Assembly: GCA_947507965.1 (NCBI GenBank)
Contig: CANNQU010000011.1
Span: forward strand, 1 to 59,892
Source: Bacteroidota bacterium
GTDB taxonomy: Bacteria; Bacteroidota; Bacteroidia; UKL13-3
Length of the DNA: 59,892 bases
Direction of reading: 5' to 3'
A model generated the notes under the pieces. That model searched no databases, was not told where the DNA came from, and saw only the letters and a list, made by a program, of their open reading frames with translations. Both the position numbers and the translations under genes were made by a program. Shown here piece after piece: positions 34,464-43,569 of this stretch. Each line of letters begins with the position of its first letter. The first letter of the stretch is position 1.

Positions 34464-37283
34464 TTAATTCCCGTTTTTGTCCACTTGAATTACTTTAAAA
34501 CCGCGTTTTTCAATACTCTTCTTAGATAATTTTTTATCGGAAACAATAACGATAACCATATTATCCGGCAACAAATATTTTTTAGCATATTCGTTAATTT
34601 GCTCTTTAGTGAAATTTTTCACCAGCTCATTTTGCTCATCGCTATAGTTGGTAGGTAAGCCATATTCCTGCAAACGGTATAGGAAGCCAGCTTTCTGGCC
34701 TGAAGTTTCATATTTTAATCCGTCGCTGCTGGTATATGATTTCTTGGCAAATGCCAATTCATCATCGGTAATACCTTCCGCAATATATTTACGCATCACG
34801 TCGATCGACTCCACCAAAGCACTATCACAGGCCGTTCCACGCAAGCTGGCGCTGATAGAGAATTGTCCGGAGTTTTTGTTTCCTCCAAACCCACCATAGA
34901 TACCATACGTATAGCCTTTATCTTCACGCAGGTCGAGGTTTAAACGACCTAAGAAACTACCACTGAAAGAGAAGTTCATTAAGTTCGCCTTAAAATATTC
35001 GCCTTTATAATCGAAAGGTAGTGCTGGGTATCCCATCACTATATTCGCATCGGTAGCATCGATCATGTCAACAAAATAAACGGTGGTTTTTTCAGGCTTC
35101 GCTACATCGGCAAGTGAAGGTAATATATATGGTTTTGATGTCCAACTTTTCAAAAACCCTAATTTAGAAACTAAGGCTTCCTCATCGATATCCCCGGCAA
35201 ATACAATGGTAGCATTCGATGGGTTATAATAATTTGCATAATAATCCTTAACATCCTTCATCTCAATGGAAGCCGTAGTGGTAAGATCGCCTAAATAATA
35301 ATTTCCAAGCGGAGAGCCTTGATAGATTAATTTGTTGAATACCTTGGTGGCGATAAGGCTTCCATTTCTAAATTCACTCTTGAAGTTTTGTTTTGTTTCG
35401 CTTTTAATTCTACGTAACGCTTTTTCGTCGAAACGAGGATGATTTAATGATTCGTTAAGTAGCTCCAATGTTGCATCCAGATTTTTCACCATACATGAAA
35501 CACTAATAGAGGTTCCGGTAGGCCCACCTCCAAAGCTAATGCTACTGCCTAATTTATCCAACTCTGCTTCAAATTGTTCAGCGGTATATTTCTGTGTTCC
35601 TTCGTTCATCATTTCAGCCGTTAGCACACCCAATCCTAATTTCTTGGCAGGATCGAGTTGAGCGCCGCCTTTCATATTGATGGAGATGGTGATGGTAGGT
35701 GATTCGCTTGTTTTGGTACCAATAACTTTCAAGCCATTATCAAAGCTATAGGTCTTAAAGGTTGGAACTAACGCATTTTTATAAGGCCCAACTTCCGGAC
35801 GCTTAAAACGGTCGAAATTATCGGTAGGACGAACATAGCTTAACGCATTTTTCGTATCAGAGGCATTGCCAACCAAAGGATTTTCAGCTGTTTTAATCTT
35901 TTCTTTCCCGGCATCCTGACTCTTGGGATGAACCTTCGTGATCAAACATTTTCTGCCTTTGATATATCGGGCATAAACCCTCATGATATCGGCTTTAGTA
36001 ACATTTTGATAACGTGTTCTCTCCGACTGAACATTTTGCTTGTTATCGGTTATTGCCCACCAGCGTGCCAAAAGATTAGCTTTACCAAAACAACTTTCGC
36101 CAGAACGGGCATAGCCAAATTCCTGCGCACCTTTTAAGCGTTCCAAATCGGCATCCGTAAAGCCTTTGGTTTCAAAGTCAACAAAGGCATCACGTAGTTT
36201 AGCTTCAAATTCACCATAAATTTTGGAGTCATCTTCCGCGCCATCAGGATAAGGTAAAATACCCACATCAAAGGAGCCAGCCAACTCGTTGGTGCCATGA
36301 GAAGCAAAAGATTGCCCTAATTCCTGATCATCAAATTTCTTGTATAAAATGCTATTCTTACCCGCACCTATCAACTGACTTAAAAAATCTAAAGCCGGCT
36401 CATCAGGGTGATACATCGGTACCGTAGGGAACGTTAACGTAATCAAAGGAAGATATACATTGTCTTCCATGTTGGCATAGCGGTCTTCCGGCAGAACCAC
36501 TGTTTCTACCTTCATTTTCTTTACCTCAGGACCCTTTTGAATATTACCAAAATACTGATCTACCAATTTTAAAGCCTCATCAATTTTAATATCGCCCGAC
36601 AATACAAGACACGCATTATTAGGGCCATACCATTGAAGAAAAAACTGTTTTACATCATCCAGCTTTGCACTTTTTAAATCGTTAACATAGCCAATTACAG
36701 GCCAGCTGTATGGATGTCCGGGGGGATATAAGGCAGCATTCGCTACTTCACTCACCCGTGCATACGGGCGGTTATCCCAATTTTGAGATTTTTCATTTCT
36801 CACGGCATCACGTTGGTTTTCGAACTTCTTAAGGGTAAGAGAATCCAATAAATATCCCATCCGATCGCTTTCCAGCCATAGCGCTGTAGCCAGATGATTA
36901 CTTGGCACTGTTTCATAGTAATGCGTCAGATCTTCTTCTGTATTCCCGTTTTGTTGCCCTGCACCAATCTCCGACGAAATCTTAAAATGTTGCTCATCGG
37001 CTATATGACCCGATCCTTGAAACATCATATGCTCGAAGAAGTGAGCAAAGCCCGAACGACCGGCGGCCTCACGGGCACTGCCTACATGGTACGTTACACG
37101 CACCGACACCAATGGATCACTATGATCTTCATGTAAAATAACGGTAAGGCCATTGGCTAACTTATATTTTTCATAGGCAATGGTGTATTCACCGGGCTTA
37201 CGTTCAACTTTTTCTACTAAGGTAGCCTGCGAGAAAGCACCAACAGTAAAAAATAAAAAGAGAAGGGTTTTTAAGGTACGCAT
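34464..37283 (-). CDS. M16 zinc protease, exported, two-domain
   Basis: A 939-residue protein with a signal peptide (MRTLKTLLFLFFTVGAFSQA). The first M16 module carries the inverted zinc motif HFFEH near 83 and the downstream Glu in the RDAVRNEKSQ helix. The second module (from ~500) has no HxxEH and should be the inactive partner half, the standard layout of pitrilysin/PqqL-like proteases. It is predicted to be periplasmic and to degrade peptides. It is divergent from the FeoB-associated/selD pair, with a 277-nt gap between starts. Confidence 0.92.
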   Translation of the reverse strand: MRTLKTLLFLFFTVGAFSQATLVEKVERKPGEYTIAYEKYKLANGLTVILHEDHSDPLVSVRVTYHVGSAREAAGRSGFAHFFEHMMFQGSGHIADEQHFKISSEIGAGQQNGNTEEDLTHYYETVPSNHLATALWLESDRMGYLLDSLTLKKFENQRDAVRNEKSQNWDNRPYARVSEVANAALYPPGHPYSWPVIGYVNDLKSAKLDDVKQFFLQWYGPNNACLVLSGDIKIDEALKLVDQYFGNIQKGPEVKKMKVETVVLPEDRYANMEDNVYLPLITLTFPTVPMYHPDEPALDFLSQLIGAGKNSILYKKFDDQELGQSFASHGTNELAGSFDVGILPYPDGAEDDSKIYGEFEAKLRDAFVDFETKGFTDADLERLKGAQEFGYARSGESCFGKANLLARWWAITDNKQNVQSERTRYQNVTKADIMRVYARYIKGRKCLITKVHPKSQDAGKEKIKTAENPLVGNASDTKNALSYVRPTDNFDRFKRPEVGPYKNALVPTFKTYSFDNGLKVIGTKTSESPTITISINMKGGAQLDPAKKLGLGVLTAEMMNEGTQKYTAEQFEAELDKLGSSISFGGGPTGTSISVSCMVKNLDATLELLNESLNHPRFDEKALRRIKSETKQNFKSEFRNGSLIATKVFNKLIYQGSPLGNYYLGDLTTTASIEMKDVKDYYANYYNPSNATIVFAGDIDEEALVSKLGFLKSWTSKPYILPSLADVAKPEKTTVYFVDMIDATDANIVMGYPALPFDYKGEYFKANLMNFSFSGSFLGRLNLDLREDKGYTYGIYGGFGGNKNSGQFSISASLRGTACDSALVESIDVMRKYIAEGITDDELAFAKKSYTSSDGLKYETSGQKAGFLYRLQEYGLPTNYSDEQNELVKNFTKEQINEYAKKYLLPDNMVIVIVSDKKLSKKSIEKRGFKVIQVDKNGN

Positions 37284-37545
37284 AATATGAATTTTAAAAT
37301 AAAGTGCAATATTATAAATTAAAATGGAGTTGCCTAAATTTCCGCCCTATTAACGAGAGGAAAAATTGCTTTTTTGCCTCAATTAACAAAAAGAAATCTG
37401 AATATCACCCCGACGGGGGCAGGATCTTGATCTACTTAAAATGCACGTTTGCGTAATTCCATGCATCTCCGCTTATTTGCACAGCACACCGTAAACAATG
37501 ATAAGAACAGAACAGACTTACCCCTTTCTTTTGGCCACTATTCTT
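37284..37545. other. intergenic promoter region between M16 protease and selD locus
   Basis: 262 nt before the -7 box of the rightward pair. For the leftward M16 gene a TAATATTG (one mismatch) lies ~20 nt before the start. Otherwise nothing is recognised. Confidence 0.4.
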
Positions 37546-37553
37546 TACCTTTG
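37546..37553 (+). promoter_or_regulatory. -7 box (TACCTTTG) of the FeoB-associated/selD pair
   Basis: Exact TAnnTTTG, 7 nt before ATG 37561. This supports the short start and predicts a leaderless message. Confidence 0.55.
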
Positions 37554-37560
37554 CCAACTT

Positions 37561-37716
37561 ATGCTCCTTATTCAATATCTCATCATCTCCATTATCGCAC
37601 TGGTTGCCTTGGTTTTTCTCATTAAAAAGATGAAGGCTCAGTTGACCAGCAACGATTGCGAATCGGGATGTGGGAAATGCGGCATTGCAAAATCTTTCGA
37701 CGATATCCATGGATAA
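37561..37716 (+). CDS. FeoB-associated Cys-rich membrane protein family
   Basis: A 51-residue peptide: one membrane helix (LLIQYLIISIIALVALVFLI), a basic linker, then a Cys-rich tail (C-ESG-C-GK-C). This is the layout of the small FeoB-associated family, thought to help ferrous-iron uptake. A longer start at 37498 would place the -7 box inside the gene. FeoA/FeoB are not in the window. The 3' end overlaps selD by 8 nt, so the two are coupled. Confidence 0.65.
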   Translation: MLLIQYLIISIIALVALVFLIKKMKAQLTSNDCESGCGKCGIAKSFDDIHG

Positions 37717-38740
37717 AATACGACTCACTCAATTCTCCACGAGTTCAGGCTGTGGATGCAAAATAGCACCTGCCGTTTTGCAAGGCATTTTAAAGAACCA
37801 GTTTGAGAACCATAATGCCAATGTGCTCGTTGGCATAGATAGTTTCGATGATGCCACCGTAATTGCTATTAATGAAACCGACTGCATCGTAAGCACTACC
37901 GACTTTTTCACGCCACTGGTTAATGATGCTTTTGAGTTTGGCTGTATTGCAGCCGCCAATGCCATCAGCGATGTGTATGCTATGGGAGGCAAACCCATTT
38001 CAGCGATCAGTGTTTTGGGCTTCCCGGTTGATAAAATTCAGCCTGAAATAATAAAAGAAATTATGGCGGGAGGTCAAAGTAAATGCAAGGAAGCCGGCAT
38101 CACAATCTCGGGGGGGCATAGCATCACGGCTCCTGAGCCCTTCTTTGGCTTATGCGTTACCGGCATCATCAAAAAAGAAAACATAAAACGCAATAACACA
38201 GCGAAGGCCGGTGATAAAATATACCTTACCAAACCCTTAGGAACCGGCGTTTTTAGTGCTGCATTAAAACGTGATATTTTGGAGGAGAGCCATTATAAAA
38301 TATTTTTTAATAACGCCTCTAAATTAAATTCTATTGGCGAAATATTAGGAACGAAACCTTTTGTTCATGCCATGACCGATGTTACTGGCTTTGGGCTTCT
38401 AGGGCATTTGGTGGAGATGAGTGAAGGGAGTAAATTGTCGGCAACCATTATAGCTACCAACGTACCATTGCTCCCCAACTTAACAACGTATATCGAAAAA
38501 TCATGCATCCCCGCGAGTGTTAATCGTAACTGGAATGCCTGCGAGAAAAAAATTCAAGGCCTTTTACCCGAAAGTTTCGTTCCATTTAACGACCCACAAA
38601 CCAATGGTGGCTTGCTTATTGCAGTTGACCCTGCGTTTGAAGATGCGTTTCTTGCTACATTCCATGATCATGGGATGTCACCGGTTTATGAAATTGGAGT
38701 GATGAAAGCACAAAACGATTTCAGTGTTTATCTAGCCTAA
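37709..38740 (+). CDS. selD: selenide, water dikinase (selenophosphate synthetase)
   Basis: A 343-residue enzyme that makes selenophosphate from selenide and ATP. The catalytic Cys/Lys motif GCGCK lies near residue 15, followed by the AIRS-type kinase fold: VGIDSFDDA, STTDFFTP, AAANAISDVYAMGG, GHSI and DVTGFGLLGH. The catalytic site is Cys, not selenocysteine. ATG 37709 gives a family-like N-terminus. No selA, selB, tRNA-Sec or mnmH lies nearby, so selenophosphate use (selenouridine or Sec) cannot be decided here. Confidence 0.93.
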   Translation: MDKIRLTQFSTSSGCGCKIAPAVLQGILKNQFENHNANVLVGIDSFDDATVIAINETDCIVSTTDFFTPLVNDAFEFGCIAAANAISDVYAMGGKPISAISVLGFPVDKIQPEIIKEIMAGGQSKCKEAGITISGGHSITAPEPFFGLCVTGIIKKENIKRNNTAKAGDKIYLTKPLGTGVFSAALKRDILEESHYKIFFNNASKLNSIGEILGTKPFVHAMTDVTGFGLLGHLVEMSEGSKLSATIIATNVPLLPNLTTYIEKSCIPASVNRNWNACEKKIQGLLPESFVPFNDPQTNGGLLIAVDPAFEDAFLATFHDHGMSPVYEIGVMKAQNDFSVYLA

Positions 38741-38752
38741 TTACATCCTACC

Positions 38753-39754
38753 TCAGGATAATCCTAAAACAGTTCGTGCAAAGGTGTTTTTAATATATTT
38801 TCTTGCCAGAAGTGGCAGTGTGAGAATTAAGATTAATACCATTAGAATGCCCGTGTTTTGACTATAATAAAATTTCTGATATCCTATTTTCACACCCGTG
38901 ATGATAAACCAGGAAAGGAGATACATGCAGAAATAAAGGCCATCATAAATTTTCAAGCGGTTAAATAAAGGCTTCGATAAAACATGTCCGAAGGAGAGTG
39001 AAAACAAGATACCGACACAAGCCAGAAGTAGATCATTTCCGTTTTTAGTAAGCCATAACATGAGTATATCACGGGTAGTATAGAGATTCAAAATTAGTAA
39101 AAGCAAACCTGAAACGACAAAAAATGCAAGTGAATTTAAAAATGCGAACTTACCCTGTAATCTATAAAAATAAAACCCCAAAGCAAAATACAAAAGATAT
39201 TGAATAATACCACCCAAATTCAGGAATTCGACATCGGATAAAGGCCGGTAAATAGTTACGATAACGAGCAGTAGAAGCACAGCAATAGCCACCCCTACCG
39301 ACTTAATATAGTTAAGAAAAAAAAGAATTCCAAAAACAAAAAGCAAGGTAGGAAGAAACCAAAGATAGATGATGGGGTTATGCCAAGGGTAAAGAAACCC
39401 ATCGAAAAAAGATGACCAGGAAAAAGCCACGGGTCGTAGGGCGTAGTCGTACAACAGCAATTTAATTACAAAGCCGATGCTACCGAGTACAAAATAAGGT
39501 ACGAGCATTTTATACGCCCGATGCAACATGAAGTAACCATACGTAAGTTTTTTTTTGTGCTGAGAAAGGCAAAATAAAAAGCCCGAAAAAAACATAAACA
39601 AAGGCATGTCGAAACTGCTGCAAAAAAAAGAGGTAAACCATATCCACCACAACGGTGTAATCAGAGCATTATTATTAGAGAGAGTACAGTGTCCTAACAC
39701 CACGAGAAGCACCCCAAAAGTTTGTGTTCGGCTAATAAAGGTGATTCTTCCCAT
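38753..39754 (-). CDS. acyltransferase family 3 (OafA/NolL-like) membrane protein
   Basis: A 333-residue protein from ATG 39754, which has an AGGAGG-like element 5-12 nt upstream (rare in this window); ATG 39772 would add six residues. About ten membrane helices. The first helix starts SRTQTFGVLLVVLGHC, with the catalytic His expected in the (R)x10(H) pattern, and LFMFFSGFLF follows. Such enzymes O-acylate sugars or lipids. It lies 23 nt after the DinB-like gene and may be cotranscribed with it. Confidence 0.8.
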   Translation of the reverse strand: MGRITFISRTQTFGVLLVVLGHCTLSNNNALITPLWWIWFTSFFCSSFDMPLFMFFSGFLFCLSQHKKKLTYGYFMLHRAYKMLVPYFVLGSIGFVIKLLLYDYALRPVAFSWSSFFDGFLYPWHNPIIYLWFLPTLLFVFGILFFLNYIKSVGVAIAVLLLLVIVTIYRPLSDVEFLNLGGIIQYLLYFALGFYFYRLQGKFAFLNSLAFFVVSGLLLLILNLYTTRDILMLWLTKNGNDLLLACVGILFSLSFGHVLSKPLFNRLKIYDGLYFCMYLLSWFIITGVKIGYQKFYYSQNTGILMVLILILTLPLLARKYIKNTFARTVLGLS

Positions 39755-39777
39755 TGCTCCCTCCTCTTGCATCCAGT

Positions 39778-40299
39778 TTATAGGTATTTCTCTTCAATAA
39801 CCCGAGCATGGTGGGCGATATGGCCATACGCCATATAACCCATCGAACGTACGCTCACCAAGGTATTATTGGCCTTGCCTTGCAACAAGGTTTCGTCAAC
39901 CGTCAAGGATTTCAAAAATTCAATGGTGCTGTCACGCACGGCGGTAAACTCCTCGATAAATGATTGTTTGCTACGTAACGACGAATCGACATGATCGGCA
40001 AATTCATTCTGATTGAAACCCGGGATCTCCATGAGCCCGTGTCGAACAAAATTTAGCATACGATAAGAAAAAATCCGCTCCGTATCCAAGAGGTGCTGAA
40101 TCACTTGGGCAATGGTCCATTTCCCTTCGGCATAGCGATAGTTCAATTTCTCTGGTGTGAGCTGATCAATGAAATCGGCAAAAAGTTTTCTTTGGTTCAC
40201 TAATTCGGAAATTAAATCCTCTGATGGCACGAGCCCGATATAGTAGCGATAGTATTCGGGATGCTCTGTGATCAATGGTTTTGATATTTGTATGGTCAT
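39778..40299 (-). CDS. DinB-like four-helix protein
   Basis: A 173-residue DinB/YfiT-type protein. Metal-ligand positions are seen at QVIQHLLDTE near 66 and GHIAHHARV near 159-166 (three His in all). These proteins are four-helix bundles, usually Zn- or Ni-dependent thiol S-transferases or of unknown role. First gene of a possible operon with the acyltransferase. Confidence 0.85.
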   Translation of the reverse strand: MTIQISKPLITEHPEYYRYYIGLVPSEDLISELVNQRKLFADFIDQLTPEKLNYRYAEGKWTIAQVIQHLLDTERIFSYRMLNFVRHGLMEIPGFNQNEFADHVDSSLRSKQSFIEEFTAVRDSTIEFLKSLTVDETLLQGKANNTLVSVRSMGYMAYGHIAHHARVIEEKYL

Positions 40300-40350
40300 A
40301 ATTATTGCAAATATGTAAATCTTTAAACAAATAAAGAGAGTTTATTTTGC

Positions 40351-40358
40351 TATTTTCG
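40351..40358 (+). promoter_or_regulatory. probable -7 box of tRNA-Leu(GAG) (TATTTTCG)
   Basis: A TTCG variant, 65 nt before the tRNA. The other tRNA-Leu gene has the same TTCG form. Confidence 0.4.
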
Positions 40359-40423
40359 CCGTTCGAATCCATGAAGTTGTTTCGCACGTTACCATCGTTG
40401 ATGACTCGAAAACAATCGTAGAA

Positions 40424-40505
40424 GCCCACGTGGTGGAATTGGTAGACACGCTACCTTGAGGTGGTAGTTCCGAAAGGTGTAGGAGTTCGAGTCTCCTCGT
40501 GGGTA
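40424..40505 (+). tRNA. tRNA-Leu (anticodon GAG)
   Basis: 82 nt. Acceptor GCCCACG pairs with CGTGGGT; anticodon stem CTACC/GGTAG around loop TTGAGGT gives GAG, reading CUU/CUC. Long variable arm and T arm GGAG-TTCGAGT-CTCC are present. CCA is not encoded. Confidence 0.96.
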
Positions 40506-40511
40506 CTTTAG

Positions 40512-40539
40512 AAACCCGCTTAAAGAGCGGGTTTTTTTT
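40512..40539 (+). terminator. terminator of tRNA-Leu(GAG)
   Basis: AAACCCGCT, loop TAAAG, AGCGGGTTT, then a T run: 9-bp stem, 6 nt after the tRNA. Confidence 0.92.
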
Positions 40540-40666
40540 ATGCTTTGAGGTTTCAATATTAGTTTCATCTGCTTTCGCAGTAATCGCTACGATGAACCTG
40601 CTACTAAATATCCCCATGCGACATGAAAAACAATTTCGAATAAAATTAAATATTCCTGCTTTCTTC

Positions 40667-40674
40667 TATATTTG
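40667..40674 (+). promoter_or_regulatory. -7 box (TATATTTG) of the matrixin-like protease gene
   Basis: Exact TAnnTTTG, 53 nt before the start. Confidence 0.5.
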
Positions 40675-40727
40675 AACGTAATTTCAAATTTTAAAGTGAC
40701 CATTTAAAAGACACCTAAATTAATTAT

Positions 40728-41960
40728 ATGAAACATCTCTACATCACTTTAATTTCCATTTTTTTTCTTCTCAATACAACCTTAGCAGGTGTTATCACTT
40801 CCATTAATCCTAAAAACATAATCGGAGGTATGGGTCAAATACTAACCATTAACGGCACTGGGTTCGGGGCCGACCGCCTTGCCAATTACGTTTCGCTGAT
40901 GCAGGAATCGGGCAATTATTTGGATCCTGCCATTAGTAAACTTTTAAAATATAAAAGCTGGACCCATACGATGATTGAAATAGAAATGCCTTCCGCATAT
41001 TCCGGACTCGTCAAAATCAATCTCGCAGGAGCAGATATATTTTCGTCGGACACCCTAAAAGTAAAAGCTAATTTAGGCTACCGTAGTGTGAATCCGTTAG
41101 ATTACATTTTTTTGAATAACACCAACAACAAAGGAGGCTATACCTGGCACATGCATACTTCTTATTGGAATAACCCAGCCATAAAATCGGCTATAGAAGA
41201 TGTTTTCAAAGAATTCAGATGTAGTACAGGCATCAACTATATTTTAGCCACCGTACCATCAGGTGCCCAGTTAGTACTCAATGATTACATCAATTTAATC
41301 TCCCCCGATTCGCTATTTGGGGCAGCCGGATACGCAGATAAGTTATGGAGCTCCTGTGTTTTTGGTGGGACTACTTTTTACAATTCGTCAACGATGGATA
41401 TTCGTTTCTCCACCAAACTTGATTGGTACTTCGGGAATGGAACAGTTCCGGCTGGCAAATCAAAATTTAGATACGTGCTCATGCATGAACTAGGACATTC
41501 GTTGGGGCTTGGGCATGTGAATGAACTAGGGCAGACGATGTTTCCTTCGGTTACTCAATTGCCTTCCGACAACTGGAATTCGAGAGACAATCTGACGATT
41601 GAAGAGAAAACCGCCATTGGTTATTTTGTAAATCTATCCCAAACGTTCACCTTTAATTCCTGTGGAATTAAACCCTTGGGCCAGGTGTTCAATTGTAATG
41701 ATGTTTATGGCTTGTCTGCCGGCATCGTGATGCAAGAGCAACCCACTAGCATCAATATATTTCCAAACCCCGGCACCGGAATATATAGCCTGAGTGAGAT
41801 GGCCGATGACATCAAAATTTATACGACTACAGGAAGAGAAATAATTTTTGAATCAGAGAACAAAACTACTTTTAATATATCCAATGAATCCAACGGATTA
41901 TATATTATCAAAATTTACGACCACGATAAAATTTACTTACACAAAATCATAAAAAGATAG
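40728..41960 (+). CDS. secreted matrixin-like zinc protease with IPT/TIG and type IX sorting domains
   Basis: A 410-residue exported protein. Signal peptide ends near TTLAG; residues ~22-110 form an IPT/TIG-like Ig domain (GMGQILTINGTGFG). The catalytic domain has the full zinc site HELGHSLGLGH at ~253-263 and a MFPSVTQ Met-turn after it, the metzincin pattern of M10/M12-like peptidases. The C-terminal ~75 residues are a type A sorting domain (IFPNPGTGIY near 343, NGLYIIKI, basic end). It is therefore expected on the surface or outside the cell. Substrate unknown. Confidence 0.87.
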   Translation: MKHLYITLISIFFLLNTTLAGVITSINPKNIIGGMGQILTINGTGFGADRLANYVSLMQESGNYLDPAISKLLKYKSWTHTMIEIEMPSAYSGLVKINLAGADIFSSDTLKVKANLGYRSVNPLDYIFLNNTNNKGGYTWHMHTSYWNNPAIKSAIEDVFKEFRCSTGINYILATVPSGAQLVLNDYINLISPDSLFGAAGYADKLWSSCVFGGTTFYNSSTMDIRFSTKLDWYFGNGTVPAGKSKFRYVLMHELGHSLGLGHVNELGQTMFPSVTQLPSDNWNSRDNLTIEEKTAIGYFVNLSQTFTFNSCGIKPLGQVFNCNDVYGLSAGIVMQEQPTSINIFPNPGTGIYSLSEMADDIKIYTTTGREIIFESENKTTFNISNESNGLYIIKIYDHDKIYLHKIIKR

Positions 41961-41997
41961 CGTTCAAGAACAACGAATATTCCAGCACGAGTATTCG

Positions 41998-42005
41998 TAT
42001 CTTCG
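41998..42005 (+). promoter_or_regulatory. probable -7 box of tRNA-Leu(CAG) (TATCTTCG)
   Basis: A TTCG variant, 31 nt before the tRNA. Confidence 0.4.
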
Positions 42006-42036
42006 CAACATACGCTTCGAATGAAAAGAGCAAAAA

Positions 42037-42118
42037 GCCCGGATGGCGAAATTGGTAAACGTTGCGGTCTCAGAAGCCGTTGGATTAATCCTTGAGAGTT
42101 CGAGTCTCTCTTCGGGCA
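42037..42118 (+). tRNA. tRNA-Leu (anticodon CAG)
   Basis: 82 nt. Acceptor GCCCGGA pairs with TTCGGGC; anticodon loop CTCAGAA gives CAG at 42071-42073. D loop AAATTGGTAAAC and T arm GAGAG-TTCGAGT-CTCTC are normal. Confidence 0.95.
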
Positions 42119-42119
42119 C

Positions 42120-42150
42120 AAAGGTGTTGTGAGTTTCATAGCACCTTTTT
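42120..42150 (+). terminator. terminator of tRNA-Leu(CAG)
   Basis: AAAGGTG and CACCTTT form a 7-bp stem (15-nt loop) ending in five T, directly after the tRNA. Confidence 0.7.
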
Positions 42151-42174
42151 GATTTCTATCTGTTTTAAAAATCC

Positions 42175-42182
42175 TACCTTTG
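42175..42182 (+). promoter_or_regulatory. -7 box of mnmA (TACCTTTG)
   Basis: Exact TAnnTTTG between the tRNA terminator and mnmA, 80 nt before the start. Confidence 0.5.
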
Positions 42183-42262
42183 CCATTCATACTGGTAAGA
42201 ACAGGAAATGTCGCGGTTATGCAACCATTTTTTGTTCCCTTAAAGTATCGGAAGTGACTTTT

Positions 42263-43360
42263 ATGAGTAAAAAAGGAAAAGTATTGGTGGCCATGAGTGG
42301 GGGTGTTGATAGCACCGTGACCGCTGTGATGCTTAAAGAACAGGGATATGAGGTGGTAGGTATCACCATGAAAACCTGGGACTATGCCAGCAGCGGAGGA
42401 AATAAAAAAGAAACCGGCTGCTGCAGCCTCGACAGCATCAACGATGCCCGTGCGGTGGCTGTCGAACACGGCATTCATCATTTCATACTCGATATACGCG
42501 ATGAATTTGGCGATTTTGTGATCGATAATTTTGTAGAGGAATATTTAGCCGGACGTACCCCAAACCCTTGTGTGCTATGCAACACCCATATTAAATGGGA
42601 AGCCTTGTTAAAACGTGCCGATCAGCTCGATTGTGAGTTCATCGCCACGGGTCATTATGCGCAGGTACGAAAAGAAAATTCACGATATATCATCTCCAAA
42701 GGGCTCGACTCCAACAAAGATCAGAGCTATGTGCTTTGGGGCTTATCACAGAAAAGTTTAGCCCGCACCTTATTTCCTGTAGGCAATTTTCACAAACCGG
42801 AAATACGCCAGATGGCTATCGACTGGGGTTATACCGACCTGGCGAATAAAAGCGAAAGCTATGAAATTTGTTTTGTGCCCGATAACGACTACCGTGGATT
42901 CCTAAAACGCAGGGTGGACGGACTCGAAGAACGTGTGAACGGAGGCCATTTCGTGATGACCGACGGCACCATCGTGGGCAAACATCGAGGATACCCATTT
43001 TACACCGTGGGGCAGCGTAAAGGGCTGGAAATTGCCTTAGGTCGCCCACTCTTTGTGGTTGAAATACAACCCGAAACCAACACCGTGGTTCTCGGCGATA
43101 TCGAAGACCTCGACCGCACCGAGATGTGGGTGCGAAATATCAATTTGCATAAATATCCATCTTTGCTATCACCCATAGAGGCTATTACAAAAATTCGGTA
43201 TAAAGATGTGGGACATCTAGGAAGCATAGAGCAAGATGGCACCCGCATGAAAGTGAACTTCTATAACAAGGTGAACGCTATTGCACCCGGACAGGCTGCC
43301 GTATTCTATGAAGGCGACGACGTACTTGGTGGTGGCTGGATTGAGAAAAGTAGAATTTAA
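42263..43360 (+). CDS. mnmA: tRNA 2-thiouridylase MnmA
   Basis: A 365-residue enzyme that adds sulfur to U34 of Lys, Glu and Gln tRNAs. ATP PP-loop SGGVDST near 12-18; catalytic Cys in NPCVLCN near 102 and the second Cys in SYEICFVPD near 202; YTVGQRKG later. ATG 42263 starts the conserved MSKKGKVLVAMSGG; earlier in-frame codons cross the tRNA and its terminator and are not coding. Confidence 0.96.
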   Translation: MSKKGKVLVAMSGGVDSTVTAVMLKEQGYEVVGITMKTWDYASSGGNKKETGCCSLDSINDARAVAVEHGIHHFILDIRDEFGDFVIDNFVEEYLAGRTPNPCVLCNTHIKWEALLKRADQLDCEFIATGHYAQVRKENSRYIISKGLDSNKDQSYVLWGLSQKSLARTLFPVGNFHKPEIRQMAIDWGYTDLANKSESYEICFVPDNDYRGFLKRRVDGLEERVNGGHFVMTDGTIVGKHRGYPFYTVGQRKGLEIALGRPLFVVEIQPETNTVVLGDIEDLDRTEMWVRNINLHKYPSLLSPIEAITKIRYKDVGHLGSIEQDGTRMKVNFYNKVNAIAPGQAAVFYEGDDVLGGGWIEKSRI

Positions 43361-43569
43361 TTACTTATTGAACTGAGTATCTGTTCAGAACATTTTTATT
43401 GCTAAAGATTTTAGCACCTTTATTTCCACACAGAAATTTTGTGGAAAATCCTATTTAAAAACACTTCAAGCAGCCTTACTTTTGCAAGTGTAATTGAAAT
43501 ACGAGTCGATTCGTAAAAACACCGTGCGGAATACGTGTTTTCAATTGACGTAATACTTTTTAGGACCCT
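43361..43569. other. promoter region of parE-parC
   Basis: 209-nt gap. An exact TAnnTTTG (TACTTTTG) lies at 43477-43484, 85 nt before parE. Nothing else is recognised. Confidence 0.5.

Noticed and set aside
37709-37770. Selenocysteine codon in selD
   Set aside because: The catalytic motif reads GCGCK with TGC/TGT codons; no in-frame TGA.
42092-42262. N-terminal extension of MnmA
   Set aside because: It would translate the end of tRNA-Leu and its terminator; the conserved start is at 42263.
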